From RQOF01 sp964461135 (lineage in GTDB: Bacteria > Calditrichota > Calditrichia > RBG-13-44-9), in contig CAYWTB010000087.1 in NCBI GenBank assembly GCA_964461135.1, positions 1 to 19,330 on the forward strand: a stretch of 19,330 nt of DNA, written 5' to 3'. Positions 1 through 8,421 of the stretch are shown one piece after another; position 1 is the stretch's first letter; every line of letters begins with the position of its first letter. A program made the position numbers and the translations under genes. The notes under the pieces are model-generated. The model searched no databases. It was not told where the DNA came from and saw nothing but the letters and a program-made list of their open reading frames with translations.

Positions 1-55
1 CCCTGTAGTGTAATAAAACCTCAACGCTGAGTCAAGAATTCAGAAACGGAGGGCC

Positions 56-430
56 ATGATGGAGTTTTATAGTACGTTTGAAATGATTTTGCAGGACCAT
101 GGTTTAACAGAAGAAATCCGCAATATGAAAGATCAGATTTTCTCAAAAAGAAAACCACTCGATCTTACTGTATCATTACTGGATAAAGCCGGATTTTCTG
201 TCACTAATATCCTGCATGATTCTTTTCGAATCAGATTTACTGACGGCAGCGCTATGTTTAATCATTACCTGATCAGCTACTGGTTTCTGGATGGATGGAA
301 AAAGGTAGTGCCGGAAAATGACCGGGAGAAAATATTTTCGCGGGTGGAGGAAAAGCTCAATATTACCGCCGGGGAAGTGGGGGAAATTGCCTTATCTGTA
401 CCTTATGTAACAATAGATTGCCGGAGGTAA
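56..430 (+). CDS. Stand-alone C-terminal half of a class I SAM methyltransferase-like protein
   Basis: The 124-residue product resembles the C-terminal part of UbiE-like class I methyltransferases (about 250-280 residues in full). The KRKP stretch, the F-DG-A-x-NHY segment around residues 61-72, the FLDGWKKVVP segment and the closing hydrophobic strand are typical of that half. The glycine-rich SAM-binding half is absent: all three + frames have stops in the first 30 bases and the frame of this gene has TAA at 14-16. GGAGGG at 48-53 supports a local start; ATG 59 is better spaced from it than ATG 56. It may be a genuine short protein or the tail of a broken methyltransferase whose front lies outside the window. 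Family resemblance is from memory of the motif pattern; catalytic activity alone is unlikely. Confidence 0.5.
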   Translation: MMEFYSTFEMILQDHGLTEEIRNMKDQIFSKRKPLDLTVSLLDKAGFSVTNILHDSFRIRFTDGSAMFNHYLISYWFLDGWKKVVPENDREKIFSRVEEKLNITAGEVGEIALSVPYVTIDCRR

Positions 431-489
431 TGAGTGTGGAATATGGCCGGATGCATGTTATCCTCATCTGACCAAACGGAGGATTTGAT

Positions 490-1197
490 ATGAAGACACT
501 TGGTTTAGTGGGTGGAACCGGTTGGATTTCCACCGTGGAGTATTACAGGATCATTAATGAGGAAATCAACCGGTTACAAGGTGGTCTCACTTTTGCCCGC
601 TGTATTTTATATTCCCTGAATTACGGGGATATTGATAAACTGAATAAAAGCAATGACTCTGATGGTGTTTTTTCACTTATCCGGGACGCGGCAGGGAACT
701 TGATAGATGCAGGCGCGGAGGGTATTGTGCTCTGTGCCAACACCCTGCATTATTTCGCTGATCGGTTACAAGATGAGATATCAGTTCCCCTCGTACACAT
801 CGCTACTGCTGCTGCAAGACATGTGAAGAAACAGAATATATCGAAGGTGGGTCTGCTGGGAACGAAAATTACCATGGAAGAAGATTTTTATAAAATCAGG
901 CTGGAAAAGGAAGGAATATCCGTTTTAATTCCGGAGGAAAAGGAGAGAGGATTTATTCATTCCAATATAATGAATGAACTATTAAAAGGTGTCTTTCTTC
1001 AGGAAAGTAAAGAACATTATTTCCGTATTATAGAAAAGCTTTACCATGGGGGAGCGGAAGGTATAATCTTGGGGTGCACGGAAATACCATTGCTGATAAA
1101 ACCGCAAGATCTGGATCTGCCTCTATTTAACACCCTGCTCATTCATTCACTGGCGACGGTTGATTTTGCGCTGGAAAGAAATGGATTTTTTAATTAA
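490..1197 (+). CDS. Aspartate/glutamate racemase family protein (amino-acid racemase)
   Basis: This 235-residue protein belongs to the PLP-independent Asp/Glu racemase superfamily, which interconverts L- and D-amino acids with two cysteines acting as acid and base. The N-terminus LGLVGGTGW with STVEYY is the classic substrate-binding signature. C82 in the LCANT motif and C196 in the GCTE motif are the expected catalytic pair, and the length matches the family (about 230-240). ATG 490 follows GGAGG at 478-482 with good spacing. The preceding gene ends 59 bases upstream on the same strand, so co-transcription is possible. Substrate could be aspartate, glutamate or another amino acid (YgeA-like broad specificity); the sequence alone does not decide. 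Confidence 0.9.
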   Translation: MKTLGLVGGTGWISTVEYYRIINEEINRLQGGLTFARCILYSLNYGDIDKLNKSNDSDGVFSLIRDAAGNLIDAGAEGIVLCANTLHYFADRLQDEISVPLVHIATAAARHVKKQNISKVGLLGTKITMEEDFYKIRLEKEGISVLIPEEKERGFIHSNIMNELLKGVFLQESKEHYFRIIEKLYHGGAEGIILGCTEIPLLIKPQDLDLPLFNTLLIHSLATVDFALERNGFFN

Positions 1198-1322
1198 TGT
1201 TTGTATAATTTTATAATTTTTCTTTTTATTTGCTTAAATCTTGAATATAAAATAGTGTGGTGCAGCGGAAAGGCCTGCGGGTGAACAGGCAGAGTTTTTA
1301 ACAAACAGGAGAAATACCATCA

Positions 1323-2195
1323 TTGCAGGCAGGAATTCTTTTTGCTTTGGCAGCTTATATTTTATGGGGAATACTTCCGGTATACTGGAAAGCATTGGGG
1401 AAGGTACCCGCCTATGAGATTCTTTGTCACCGCATCATATGGTCTCATATTTTCCTTATTCTTATCGTTCTTTCCAGAAAAAATTGGCGATGGATTAAAG
1501 CGGAATTAAAAGCACCACTAACACTGCTCTCATATGCAGGATCCTCATTTTTTATCGGTTTTAACTGGCTGGTCTATATATGGGCAGTAAATTCCGGGTA
1601 TCTGGTTGAGGCCAGTTTAGGCTATTTTATTAATCCACTGGTGAGTGTGTTGCTGGGGGTAATCTTTTTGAAGGAAAGATTACGTTTCTGGCAGTGGTTG
1701 GCCATCTCCCTGGCGGCAGGCGGTGTTCTCTATCTCACTGTACTCTACAAAGCCTTCCCCTGGATTGCCCTGTTCCTGGCGTTTTCCTTCGGATTTTATG
1801 GCCTTTTGCGAAAGACCGGCAAATTAAATTCAGTTGAAGGATTAACCTTCGAGACCGCTTTACTGTTTATCCCGGCGTTTATCTTTTTGTCATTGTCCGA
1901 GTTAAAAGGATCGGCATCATTCGGGCATATGACCGGTACTGAGAACTTTCTGCTTGTTTTCAGCGGAGTCGTAACTGCCATTCCCCTTCTATTTTTTGCC
2001 TCCGCCGCACGCAGAATTCATCTCTCCACCGTGGGAGTGTTACAATACATTACTCCGACCATGCAATTTCTGCTGGGAGTTTTCATTTACCGGGAAACTT
2101 TTTCAACCGATCACCTGCTTGGATTTATTGTCATCTGGATGTCACTTATTATTTATACCGGCGAAGGCCTGGTCCTGAGAACTATACGGAAATAA
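1323..2195 (+). CDS. rarD: EamA/RarD-family inner-membrane transporter
   Basis: The 290-residue protein is highly hydrophobic with about ten predicted transmembrane segments in two EamA (DMT superfamily) halves. The N-terminus, with YILWGILPVYWKAL and the EILCHRIIWS segment, is characteristic of RarD, annotated historically as chloramphenicol-sensitive protein; its true substrate is unclear. Length agrees with the family (about 290-300). The start is TTG 1323, preceded by AGGAGA at 1307-1312; no ATG or GTG gives the same complete N-terminus. It follows the racemase gene by 125 AT-rich bases on the same strand. Function as a small-molecule permease is family inference; the RarD assignment rests on the N-terminal signature. 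Confidence 0.85.
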   Translation: MQAGILFALAAYILWGILPVYWKALGKVPAYEILCHRIIWSHIFLILIVLSRKNWRWIKAELKAPLTLLSYAGSSFFIGFNWLVYIWAVNSGYLVEASLGYFINPLVSVLLGVIFLKERLRFWQWLAISLAAGGVLYLTVLYKAFPWIALFLAFSFGFYGLLRKTGKLNSVEGLTFETALLFIPAFIFLSLSELKGSASFGHMTGTENFLLVFSGVVTAIPLLFFASAARRIHLSTVGVLQYITPTMQFLLGVFIYRETFSTDHLLGFIVIWMSLIIYTGEGLVLRTIRK

Positions 2196-2256
2196 TTCAA
2201 TCTAATCGGTTATTTAAGGGTGTAAAGAGTCTTTTCTCTCGCGATTATTTTTGAAT

Positions 2257-2531
2257 CCTGATTTGATAATGGTAGAATATATTTATATGATTATTGCCTT
2301 AAATCCGAAAAATAAAATTTAAAAGTCATTCCGACCGAAGCGAATGAAATGAGCGAAGTGGAGGAATCTATTGAACTTATGAAGATTTCTCGGCTACGTC
2401 CCAGTAAACCGGGACTTCGCTCGAAATGACTGGCTCACTAAGTATAAAAAGAACAATATATTACCATAACATTTTTGGAGCTAAAGCAATAATCATTATA
2501 TTTATTCTAAAAAATGATGTTTTAAATCAGG
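2257..2531. repeat. Nested imperfect palindrome (MITE/REP-like element)
   Basis: This AT-rich spacer segment folds symmetrically at several levels. The outermost CCTGATTT at 2257-2264 matches AAATCAGG at 2524-2531. Next, 2273-2297 pairs with 2486-2509 (about 21 of 25 positions, sharing TAGAATA and GATTATTGC), with looser complementarity continuing inward. The core 2325-2340 (GTCATTCCGACCGAAG) pairs with 2415-2430 (CTTCGCTCGAAATGAC), and GAGGAATCT 2361-2369 pairs with AGATTTCTC 2383-2391. The core resembles scattered 'GTCATT-CGA-GCGAAG' repeats seen in many FCB-type genomes (recalled, not searched). No transposase is encoded. It could be a non-autonomous element or a long RNA hairpin. Confidence 0.6.
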
Positions 2532-2712
2532 CAGAGTGCTAAATTAAAAGAACATTTCAAATTCATGGCGGATTAAAATTTGCCTGGTAGTGTGTCCGAA
2601 AAATCAGAGTATTTATAAAATCATGTACTTTAAAAAATTTTTATTTATCCTGCTAAATTCTTAAAATACGATATAATGAATCAAAGTTGTTATATTCTTA
2701 AAAATTAAATGG

Positions 2713-2766
2713 CCCCGGTCTTCAGACCGGGGATTAAAGAATCCGGTATATTTAGGCGTTAGCCCC
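2713..2766. repeat. REP-like hairpin just upstream of the hexosaminidase gene
   Basis: CCCCGGTCT at 2713-2721 and AGACCGGGG at 2724-2732 form a perfect inverted repeat in an AT-rich setting. A weaker GGC-GTTA-GCC hairpin follows at 2755-2764. This two-hairpin layout is like REP elements mobilised by IS200-like transposases. There is no U-run after the stem, so it is a poor intrinsic terminator. It sits about 90 bases before the preferred start of the next gene and could fall within its leader. Confidence 0.45.
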
Positions 2767-2823
2767 TATATGTGAATGAAGCAGGTTATTTTGTTTGAAA
2801 AGGTTTGCAGCTTGAGGTCAACA

Positions 2824-5166
2824 ATGGATAATGTCAAAATTTTATCTTTTAAAATAATCAGGACAGTTCTCCTGTCTCTTTTTTTGTTTTTTGCTGCTTG
2901 TGTTCCTTTTAGAAAGGAAGCTGAGAGGCCGGTGCCGGTCCAGGTAATTCCCCTGCCTGCTCGGGTATCGCTGCACAAAACAGCATACAGGTTCAATACG
3001 GGAACACCCATCGTCTATACCGATCCAGGTCTTAGATTCACAGCGGATTATCTTCATGATTTTATATTGAATTTGACCGGAAAACCTTCGGAAGTAATTT
3101 ACCGCGCAAAAGTTTCGTCAGGAGAGGACATATTATTGCTTACCCTGAATGACCATGCGGAACATCCTGAAGGCTACCACCTCTCTGTGGATAAAATTAT
3201 CAAATTGACCGCAAAAGAACCGCGGGGTGTATTTTACGGAGTACAAACCTTATCGCAACTGCTGTTCGCAGGCAGAAACAGTATGGGTGTGATTACCATC
3301 CCCTGTGTGGATATAACAGATCACCCGCGTTTTCCCTGGCGGGGAATGCACCTGGATGTGAGCCGTCACTTTTTCGACAAGGAGTTCATTAAAAAATATA
3401 TCGACATCCTGGCATTGCATAAAATGAATACTTTCCACTGGCACCTGGTGGATGATCAGGGATGGCGCCTGGAAATAAAGAAATATCCGAGGCTTACGGA
3501 AGTTGGAGCCTGGCGGGTAGACAAGGAAGATATCCCCTGGAATTTCCGGCCGGATCCTCAGCCGGGTGAAGAACCCACTTTGGGAGGTTTTTATACCCAG
3601 GATGATATCCGGGAAGTGGTGAAATACGCTGCTGACAGATTCATCACCATCGTTCCGGAAATTGAGATGCCGGCACATGTGCAGTCTGCCCTGGCCGCAT
3701 ATCCACAGTTTTCCTGCAGGCAGGAACCGCTTCCGGTTCCCTCCGGTGGTGTATGGCCAATTACCAATATTTATTGTGCCGGTAATGACAGTACCTTTAG
3801 TTTCCTGCAGGACATTCTCACTGAAGTTATGGATTTATTTCCTTCCAAATATGTTCATATCGGGGGAGATGAAGCGAATAAAACCGAATGGAAGCAATGC
3901 TCTAAATGCCAGGCCAGAATATTTCAGGAGGGATTGAAAGATGAAGGAGAACTGCAGAGCTATTTTATCAGGCACATAGAAAACTTTTTGAATGCCCATA
4001 ACCGGATATTAATCGGATGGGATGAAATTCTGGAAGGTGGGCTGGCGGACAATGCTACCGTGATGTCCTGGCGGGGAACCGAGGGAGGTATTCATGCGGC
4101 CAGAATGGGGCATGATGCGGTCATGACTCCAGGTGCTTATTGCTATCTGGACCATTATCAAAGCCTGGACAGAGATATTGAACCGTATGCCATTGGTGGT
4201 TTTACTGATTTACTGACGGTATACTCCTATGAACCTGTACCCCAGGTTTTAAATAGAAGAGAAGCCAGACATATCCTCGGCGTCCAGGGTAATGTATGGA
4301 CGGAATATATGTACACGGGTTCCCATATTGAATATATGGCTTTACCCCGGTTAACTGCTCTGTCTGAAGTACAATGGACTTCTGCCAAATTAAATGATGA
4401 ACGCAGTTTTCTTTCACGGCTACCGTGTTTTCTCGATCTGCTCACCAACCACGGTATCAATTATTATGTTCCGGCTCCGCAGGGCGTGTTGAAAAAAATG
4501 GTGTTTATGGATTCAATTAAGATAGATTTGAAAAATCCTTACCCGTTTGGAGAAATCCGCTATACTCTTGATGGCCAGGATCCCGAGATGGCAAATTCCC
4601 TGTTGTATAAAAGACCATTAACCTTTTTTTCAAACATAAAATTTAAAACAGCTCTTTTTCTCAATAATGGAAGAAGAAGCCTGGTCAGATCCGCAGAGAT
4701 TGTCCGGCAAACGCCCATTAAGTCAGTCGTACCGGACAGCGAGCTGACAGCAGGTCTGGGCTTTGAGTATTATGAGGGCCGGATTTCCACCCTGGACGAT
4801 TTTGATGAACTGACCTACAAACGGTCCGATTTTATCGATCTGATCGAGCTTCCCGCTGATATCAGGGATGATCATTTTGGTTTGAAAATAACCGGCTATA
4901 TGAAACTTCCCGCCACCGGAGTATATACCTTTAAACTGTCTTCCAATGATGGCAGCAGGTTTTATATAGGTGATGAATTGGTTGTAAACAATGATGGTCT
5001 TCATGGTTTTCAGGATATGGCGGGTCAGATTGTATTGGAGAAAGGTCTTCATCCCCTGCAGATAGAATATTTTGAATTCGAAGGGGAACAGGCAATTAAA
5101 GTCACCATTGAAGGTCCCGGAATACCGGAACAGGCCATTCCCGCCGGATGGCTTTTCCGGGAATAA
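2824..5166 (+). CDS. Lipoprotein beta-N-acetylhexosaminidase (GH20) with C-terminal PA14 domain
   Basis: The enzyme should remove terminal beta-linked N-acetylglucosamine or N-acetylgalactosamine from chitin oligomers, peptidoglycan fragments or glycans. ATG 2824 is preferred over ATG 2776 because GAGGT at 2814-2818 is well placed. It yields a clean lipoprotein signal with lipobox FFAAC (Cys26), so the mature protein is membrane-anchored. Order of domains: GH20 N-terminal alpha/beta domain (about 35-165), catalytic barrel (about 168-500) beginning FPWRGMHLD, chitobiase-C-like strand region with YTLDGQDP (about 559-625), and PA14 (about 644-775), a presumed carbohydrate-binding module. The HIGGDE motif is present, with catalytic Asp349-Glu350. 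The 780-residue length fits a GH20 plus PA14 architecture. It faces the MFS gene tail to tail. Confidence 0.93.
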   Translation: MDNVKILSFKIIRTVLLSLFLFFAACVPFRKEAERPVPVQVIPLPARVSLHKTAYRFNTGTPIVYTDPGLRFTADYLHDFILNLTGKPSEVIYRAKVSSGEDILLLTLNDHAEHPEGYHLSVDKIIKLTAKEPRGVFYGVQTLSQLLFAGRNSMGVITIPCVDITDHPRFPWRGMHLDVSRHFFDKEFIKKYIDILALHKMNTFHWHLVDDQGWRLEIKKYPRLTEVGAWRVDKEDIPWNFRPDPQPGEEPTLGGFYTQDDIREVVKYAADRFITIVPEIEMPAHVQSALAAYPQFSCRQEPLPVPSGGVWPITNIYCAGNDSTFSFLQDILTEVMDLFPSKYVHIGGDEANKTEWKQCSKCQARIFQEGLKDEGELQSYFIRHIENFLNAHNRILIGWDEILEGGLADNATVMSWRGTEGGIHAARMGHDAVMTPGAYCYLDHYQSLDRDIEPYAIGGFTDLLTVYSYEPVPQVLNRREARHILGVQGNVWTEYMYTGSHIEYMALPRLTALSEVQWTSAKLNDERSFLSRLPCFLDLLTNHGINYYVPAPQGVLKKMVFMDSIKIDLKNPYPFGEIRYTLDGQDPEMANSLLYKRPLTFFSNIKFKTALFLNNGRRSLVRSAEIVRQTPIKSVVPDSELTAGLGFEYYEGRISTLDDFDELTYKRSDFIDLIELPADIRDDHFGLKITGYMKLPATGVYTFKLSSNDGSRFYIGDELVVNNDGLHGFQDMAGQIVLEKGLHPLQIEYFEFEGEQAIKVTIEGPGIPEQAIPAGWLFRE

Positions 5167-5482
5167 ATATAGGTCGATAGTCGGCCAAATCGCAAAAATG
5201 TCCACGTATTTCATTCCTGTCCGGTAGTCAATCAGGCGGGCTGACTAATTGAATGTCCACGAATTCCACGAATTAACACGAATTTATCAACAAACTAAAC
5301 GCTTGTCCGGCGCTAGACGGGAACTAATTTTCAACCTATTTCAGGACGCGACACCTTTACCCATTTCCCTTTCCCCTCTTTAATCTTTGATCCTGTCTCC
5401 CTCCTGTCGCCAGGCAGGCTTTAATCCTGTCCTTTTGCCGACTGGATCATGGTTTCCGCATTCGGTTTTATCGACACTCTCA
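5167..5482. other. Convergent intergenic spacer
   Basis: This stretch separates the 3' ends of the hexosaminidase and MFS genes. It carries no convincing ORF and no strong U-tailed terminator in either direction. It contains the CACGAATT triplet repeat listed separately. Further right is a small set of near-repeats around 5381-5430, where GATCCTGTC and AATCCTGTC recur around a weak CCTG/CAGG hairpin. It reads as repeat-rich non-coding filler. Confidence 0.5.
5258..5284. repeat. Triple CACGAATT short tandem repeat
   Basis: The octamer CACGAATT occurs at 5258-5265, 5267-5274 and 5277-5284, with spacings of 9 and 10 bases. A degenerate relative (GTCCACGTATTTC) lies about 50 bases upstream. I recall similar 'CACGAATT' strings scattered in FCB-group genomes, but no search was made. 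The function is unknown. Confidence 0.7.
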
Positions 5483-6658
5483 TTATTTTACCATTATAAT
5501 CGAAATGAGCACGGTAAACAGTGCAATTCCTCCCGTACCCAGGAACACTCCCGGGATCCCCCACTGAATGAAGAAAAAACCGGCAATCAAAGGTCCCAGA
5601 GTCTGGCCTAAACGTAACACCATACCGTTGGCGGCCATAAAGGCAGCACGATGTTCCATGGGTGCCAGGCCGGCGAGCAAGGTCTGAATACTGGGAATGT
5701 TTACACCGTGAGCTAATCCGAATATGACCGTGGGAATCAAAAGAATCCAGGCATTGGATACCACAGGGACCAGGAGCAGTGAAAGGCCATAAAAAATAAA
5801 AGATATTTTTATTAAACTCCGCTCAGAGAATATTTTTATCAGCCGGCCCAGCTGGGAAGACACAGCGGCGGTAGTCGCAGACATACTGGACATGATAAGA
5901 CCGATGATCAGAGTGGTTCCTCCGAAATTTTTCCCGATGAGTATGGGATAATAGGTTAAATATGCACCGTAAAGCAATATGAAGGTTGAGGTACTGACAA
6001 TAAACAGGCCAAGGACTTGGCGGTCGATGCTCCGCCATACGCCGGCAAAATAAGTTCGCAGATTCTGCTTTACGTGCGGTTCCGGATTTTGTAATCTGAC
6101 GATTACCAGAATGCCAACCGGTATAGCCAGAATGGGAAGCAGAAAGGGATAATTCCAGCCCAGCAGTGCCAGCAGCCCACCCAGGGCCGGATAGCTGGCT
6201 GTACCCACACTCAAAATGCTGGCATTGTAACCCATGGCTGTTCCGCGCTCTTTCCCGTGAAACAAGTCCCCGATAATGGTGACGTTGAGGGAGCCCAGTG
6301 AAGCGGCACCGATACCCTGGATAAAGCGAAGGATAATCAACACTGAAAACGAACGGGTAAATGCGCATAGAAATCCGGCACTTCCAAAGAGTAGAAGGGA
6401 GGGAACTAATATTTTCTTTCGTCCGATGCGGTCTGCTAATATGCCTGCCACTGGCGTCAGAAAAACACCCGGAATGGTAAAAACAGTGATAAGCAGTCCC
6501 ACCGATTGCGGGGAAATCTTAAAATAATCTATGACTTTCGGAAAGGCAGGAGTGATGCTGGATACTCCTAAAACAGCCATCAAGGTGACAGTGAATACAA
6601 CCTGCAGGTTTTTGTTTAAATAAATTTTTCCGGTTGCTGTGCTTTGGCGTTTATCCAT
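5483..6658 (-). CDS. MFS efflux transporter
   Basis: This 391-residue protein is a 12-segment major facilitator superfamily permease of the drug/H+ antiporter type. Motif A, GILADRIGRKK at residues 72-82, lies in the loop between segments 2 and 3, and an RFIQGIGAA motif-B-like stretch follows. The length is typical of short drug exporters (about 390-400). The start is the ATG complementary to 6656-6658, with only a weak purine-rich stretch upstream. It begins 50 bases after the TolC-family gene stops, on the same strand, so it is probably the last gene of the efflux cluster or reads through from it. The substrate is unknown. The MFS class is certain; the exporter role is family inference. Confidence 0.88.
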   Translation of the reverse strand: MDKRQSTATGKIYLNKNLQVVFTVTLMAVLGVSSITPAFPKVIDYFKISPQSVGLLITVFTIPGVFLTPVAGILADRIGRKKILVPSLLLFGSAGFLCAFTRSFSVLIILRFIQGIGAASLGSLNVTIIGDLFHGKERGTAMGYNASILSVGTASYPALGGLLALLGWNYPFLLPILAIPVGILVIVRLQNPEPHVKQNLRTYFAGVWRSIDRQVLGLFIVSTSTFILLYGAYLTYYPILIGKNFGGTTLIIGLIMSSMSATTAAVSSQLGRLIKIFSERSLIKISFIFYGLSLLLVPVVSNAWILLIPTVIFGLAHGVNIPSIQTLLAGLAPMEHRAAFMAANGMVLRLGQTLGPLIAGFFFIQWGIPGVFLGTGGIALFTVLISIIMVK

Positions 6659-6708
6659 TCAATCTTCTGTCTGTCAACCTGTTTAAATTATCGGTATTTA
6701 TATTTAAT

Positions 6709-8214
6709 TTATTGGCCATATCCCGAGTGTATGCCGCGGCGTTCCAGCAGGGTTCCTTCAACCACATACAGGTTCACCAGTGCATTTAAATAATTTACCA
6801 TGACGCTTGCTTCATCCAGCTGGCTTTGGGTCAGGTCCCGCTGTACCTGTAAAACCAGCAGGTTGGTAGATTTTCCAACCCGGAATTTCTCCTGTTCCGC
6901 GGCCAGATTTTGTTCCTGCAATTCACGGGTAACGCGGGTGGCTTCGATGAGTTGTCTGGATCTTAACACTTCCACATAAGCAGAACGTACATCCCACTCC
7001 ACCAGTCGCTTCATATTAAGCAGGGATAATTCCAGCTGTTGTCTGGTAAATTCCGCGCGAGCCAGTCTTGCTCTGGGGGCACGGTTCGGTACGGGAAAGG
7101 CAAAAGTCAAGCCCAGGTTCACATCTGAAAAGGGACTCTGAAAATCGGGATACGCGCCTGAGAAAGTTTGCGCATAGGAAGTACGACTCAATGAAATAAA
7201 CAGATCCAAACGCGGAAGCAAGCCGTTTTTTGTTCGCGTGATTTCCAGTTTTCCCTGTTTCAGAGCCAGCTGTGCCTGCTGCAAATCCGGCCGGTATTTG
7301 AGACCCAGTTCCTCATGGATTTTTACAGGTTCCAGTGTATCGGCCGGGACAAACGGCTGGTCCAGGGGCAGGGGCACCACATGCCACCCCTTCTCCTGAG
7401 GAGGATTCAATAAATAGAGCAGATGCAGGCGTGCCTGTTCAAAGTGACTCTGGGCGTCAATAAGCGCTTCTTTCCGTAACGAAACTTCTGCACGAACCGA
7501 TGCTAATTCCAGCTCTGCCAACCTGCCCACCGCCACCCGCTCCAGTGTTTCAGTCAATTGCTGATCGGCCAGTCTGAGCGATTGCTGCTGGATCTGTATT
7601 TCGCGGGAAGACAGGTACAGATCCCAGTAGGCGTTTTCCACATCGGCCACCAGTTGTTCAGCTACTCCCTTAAGTTCCCATCTGGAAATGTCCGCCTGCA
7701 GATTTGCCATGCGTAAATTTGCCAGGTTATACCCCGTTCCGAATCCTTGCAGCAGGGCCTGCGATACGGTTATTCCCATGAAACTGCTGTACTGATCGGT
7801 GTATAGATTGGATACCGAACCGGTCATACTTACCTGCCCATCAATACGGGTTCCGGTGGGGAGAGTCTCGGAAATTCCCACATCGTGCTGTGTGCGTGTG
7901 GAGGTCAGATCAAATGGTTCCGGTCTGGAACCCAGGAATCTCTGGGATTTTGATTGGGTTTTACTGGTGGAAGCGGTTAATTCCGGATCGAAAGCGGCTC
8001 GTTCTTCCCGGGTAAATGTTTGCTGTACCTGCGGATCCAGAAGCTGAATGGCCAGCTGAGGATTATTGTTCAGCGCCATGAGCATGGTTTCCTGGAGGGT
8101 GATGCGAAGAGTATCTGCGGTCAGGGTGGTGTCTGACTCTGACAGTGTTTGTGATTGTATACCCTGCAACATGAACAGCAAACTGTAAAATGTAATAATA
8201 GTTGTTATTTTCAT
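6709..8214 (-). CDS. TolC-family outer-membrane efflux protein
   Basis: The 501-residue product begins with a signal peptide (MKITTIITF through GIQSQ) and contains two OEP repeats rich in long heptad helices. Typical features are LANLRMANLQADISRWELKG, DVENAYWDLYLS early and DVRSAYVEVLRS in the second half. These helices form the periplasmic tunnel and the strands form the barrel of a trimeric exit duct. It lies 207 bases after the RND pump gene on the same strand, and the adaptor precedes that, so it most likely supplies the outer-membrane channel of this pump. Hairpins in the upstream gap suggest partial uncoupling of expression. The start is the ATG complementary to 8212-8214; its Shine-Dalgarno is weak. 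Confidence 0.92.
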   Translation of the reverse strand: MKITTIITFYSLLFMLQGIQSQTLSESDTTLTADTLRITLQETMLMALNNNPQLAIQLLDPQVQQTFTREERAAFDPELTASTSKTQSKSQRFLGSRPEPFDLTSTRTQHDVGISETLPTGTRIDGQVSMTGSVSNLYTDQYSSFMGITVSQALLQGFGTGYNLANLRMANLQADISRWELKGVAEQLVADVENAYWDLYLSSREIQIQQQSLRLADQQLTETLERVAVGRLAELELASVRAEVSLRKEALIDAQSHFEQARLHLLYLLNPPQEKGWHVVPLPLDQPFVPADTLEPVKIHEELGLKYRPDLQQAQLALKQGKLEITRTKNGLLPRLDLFISLSRTSYAQTFSGAYPDFQSPFSDVNLGLTFAFPVPNRAPRARLARAEFTRQQLELSLLNMKRLVEWDVRSAYVEVLRSRQLIEATRVTRELQEQNLAAEQEKFRVGKSTNLLVLQVQRDLTQSQLDEASVMVNYLNALVNLYVVEGTLLERRGIHSGYGQ

Positions 8215-8343
8215 TTACTGTTTCCATTCTGATGATATAATAAACGATGCCAGATTGTTTTTAGAATATACCGGTAAAAGAGAAGTTTGGTAATGCGAAT
8301 TCTGATGTTTCACTCAGATTAAAAGCCTGCCAAATGTATTAAA

Positions 8344-8392
8344 GTCCGGCTGTGATCGTCTCCGGACCTCTGGAGGGCTGAAAACCCTCTGG
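8344..8392 (-). terminator. Hairpin pair between pump and channel genes
   Basis: On the minus strand, just after the RND gene, one stem forms from CCAGAGGG (complement of 8385-8392) and CCCTCCAG (complement of 8370-8377), 8 bp with two wobble pairs. A second stem is GTCCGG with CCGGAC (8362-8367 and 8344-8349), followed by the T-poor tail TTTAAT. It could attenuate or partly terminate transcription, or stabilise the pump mRNA. The T-tract is too short for a confident terminator call. Confidence 0.35.
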
Positions 8393-8421
8393 AATCAGGC
8401 CGCTTTTTGAGCTTTCGGAAC

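Noticed and set aside
1250..1300. tRNA-like look of the GTGTGGTGCAGCGG stretch before the rarD-like gene
   Set aside because: No cloverleaf can be completed: no matching acceptor stem or TTCGA T-loop is present.
2672..2677. TATAAT as promoter of the hexosaminidase gene
   Set aside because: No acceptable -35 box lies 16-18 bases upstream and the spacer is AT-rich enough for TATAAT by chance.
2776..2823. Upstream ATG of the hexosaminidase as the true start
   Set aside because: It has no Shine-Dalgarno and would place 16 extra residues before an otherwise normal lipoprotein signal; ATG 2824 has GAGGT well placed.
5394..5430. Terminator between the convergent genes
   Set aside because: The CCTG/CAGG pairing is only four base pairs and lacks a T-run on either strand.
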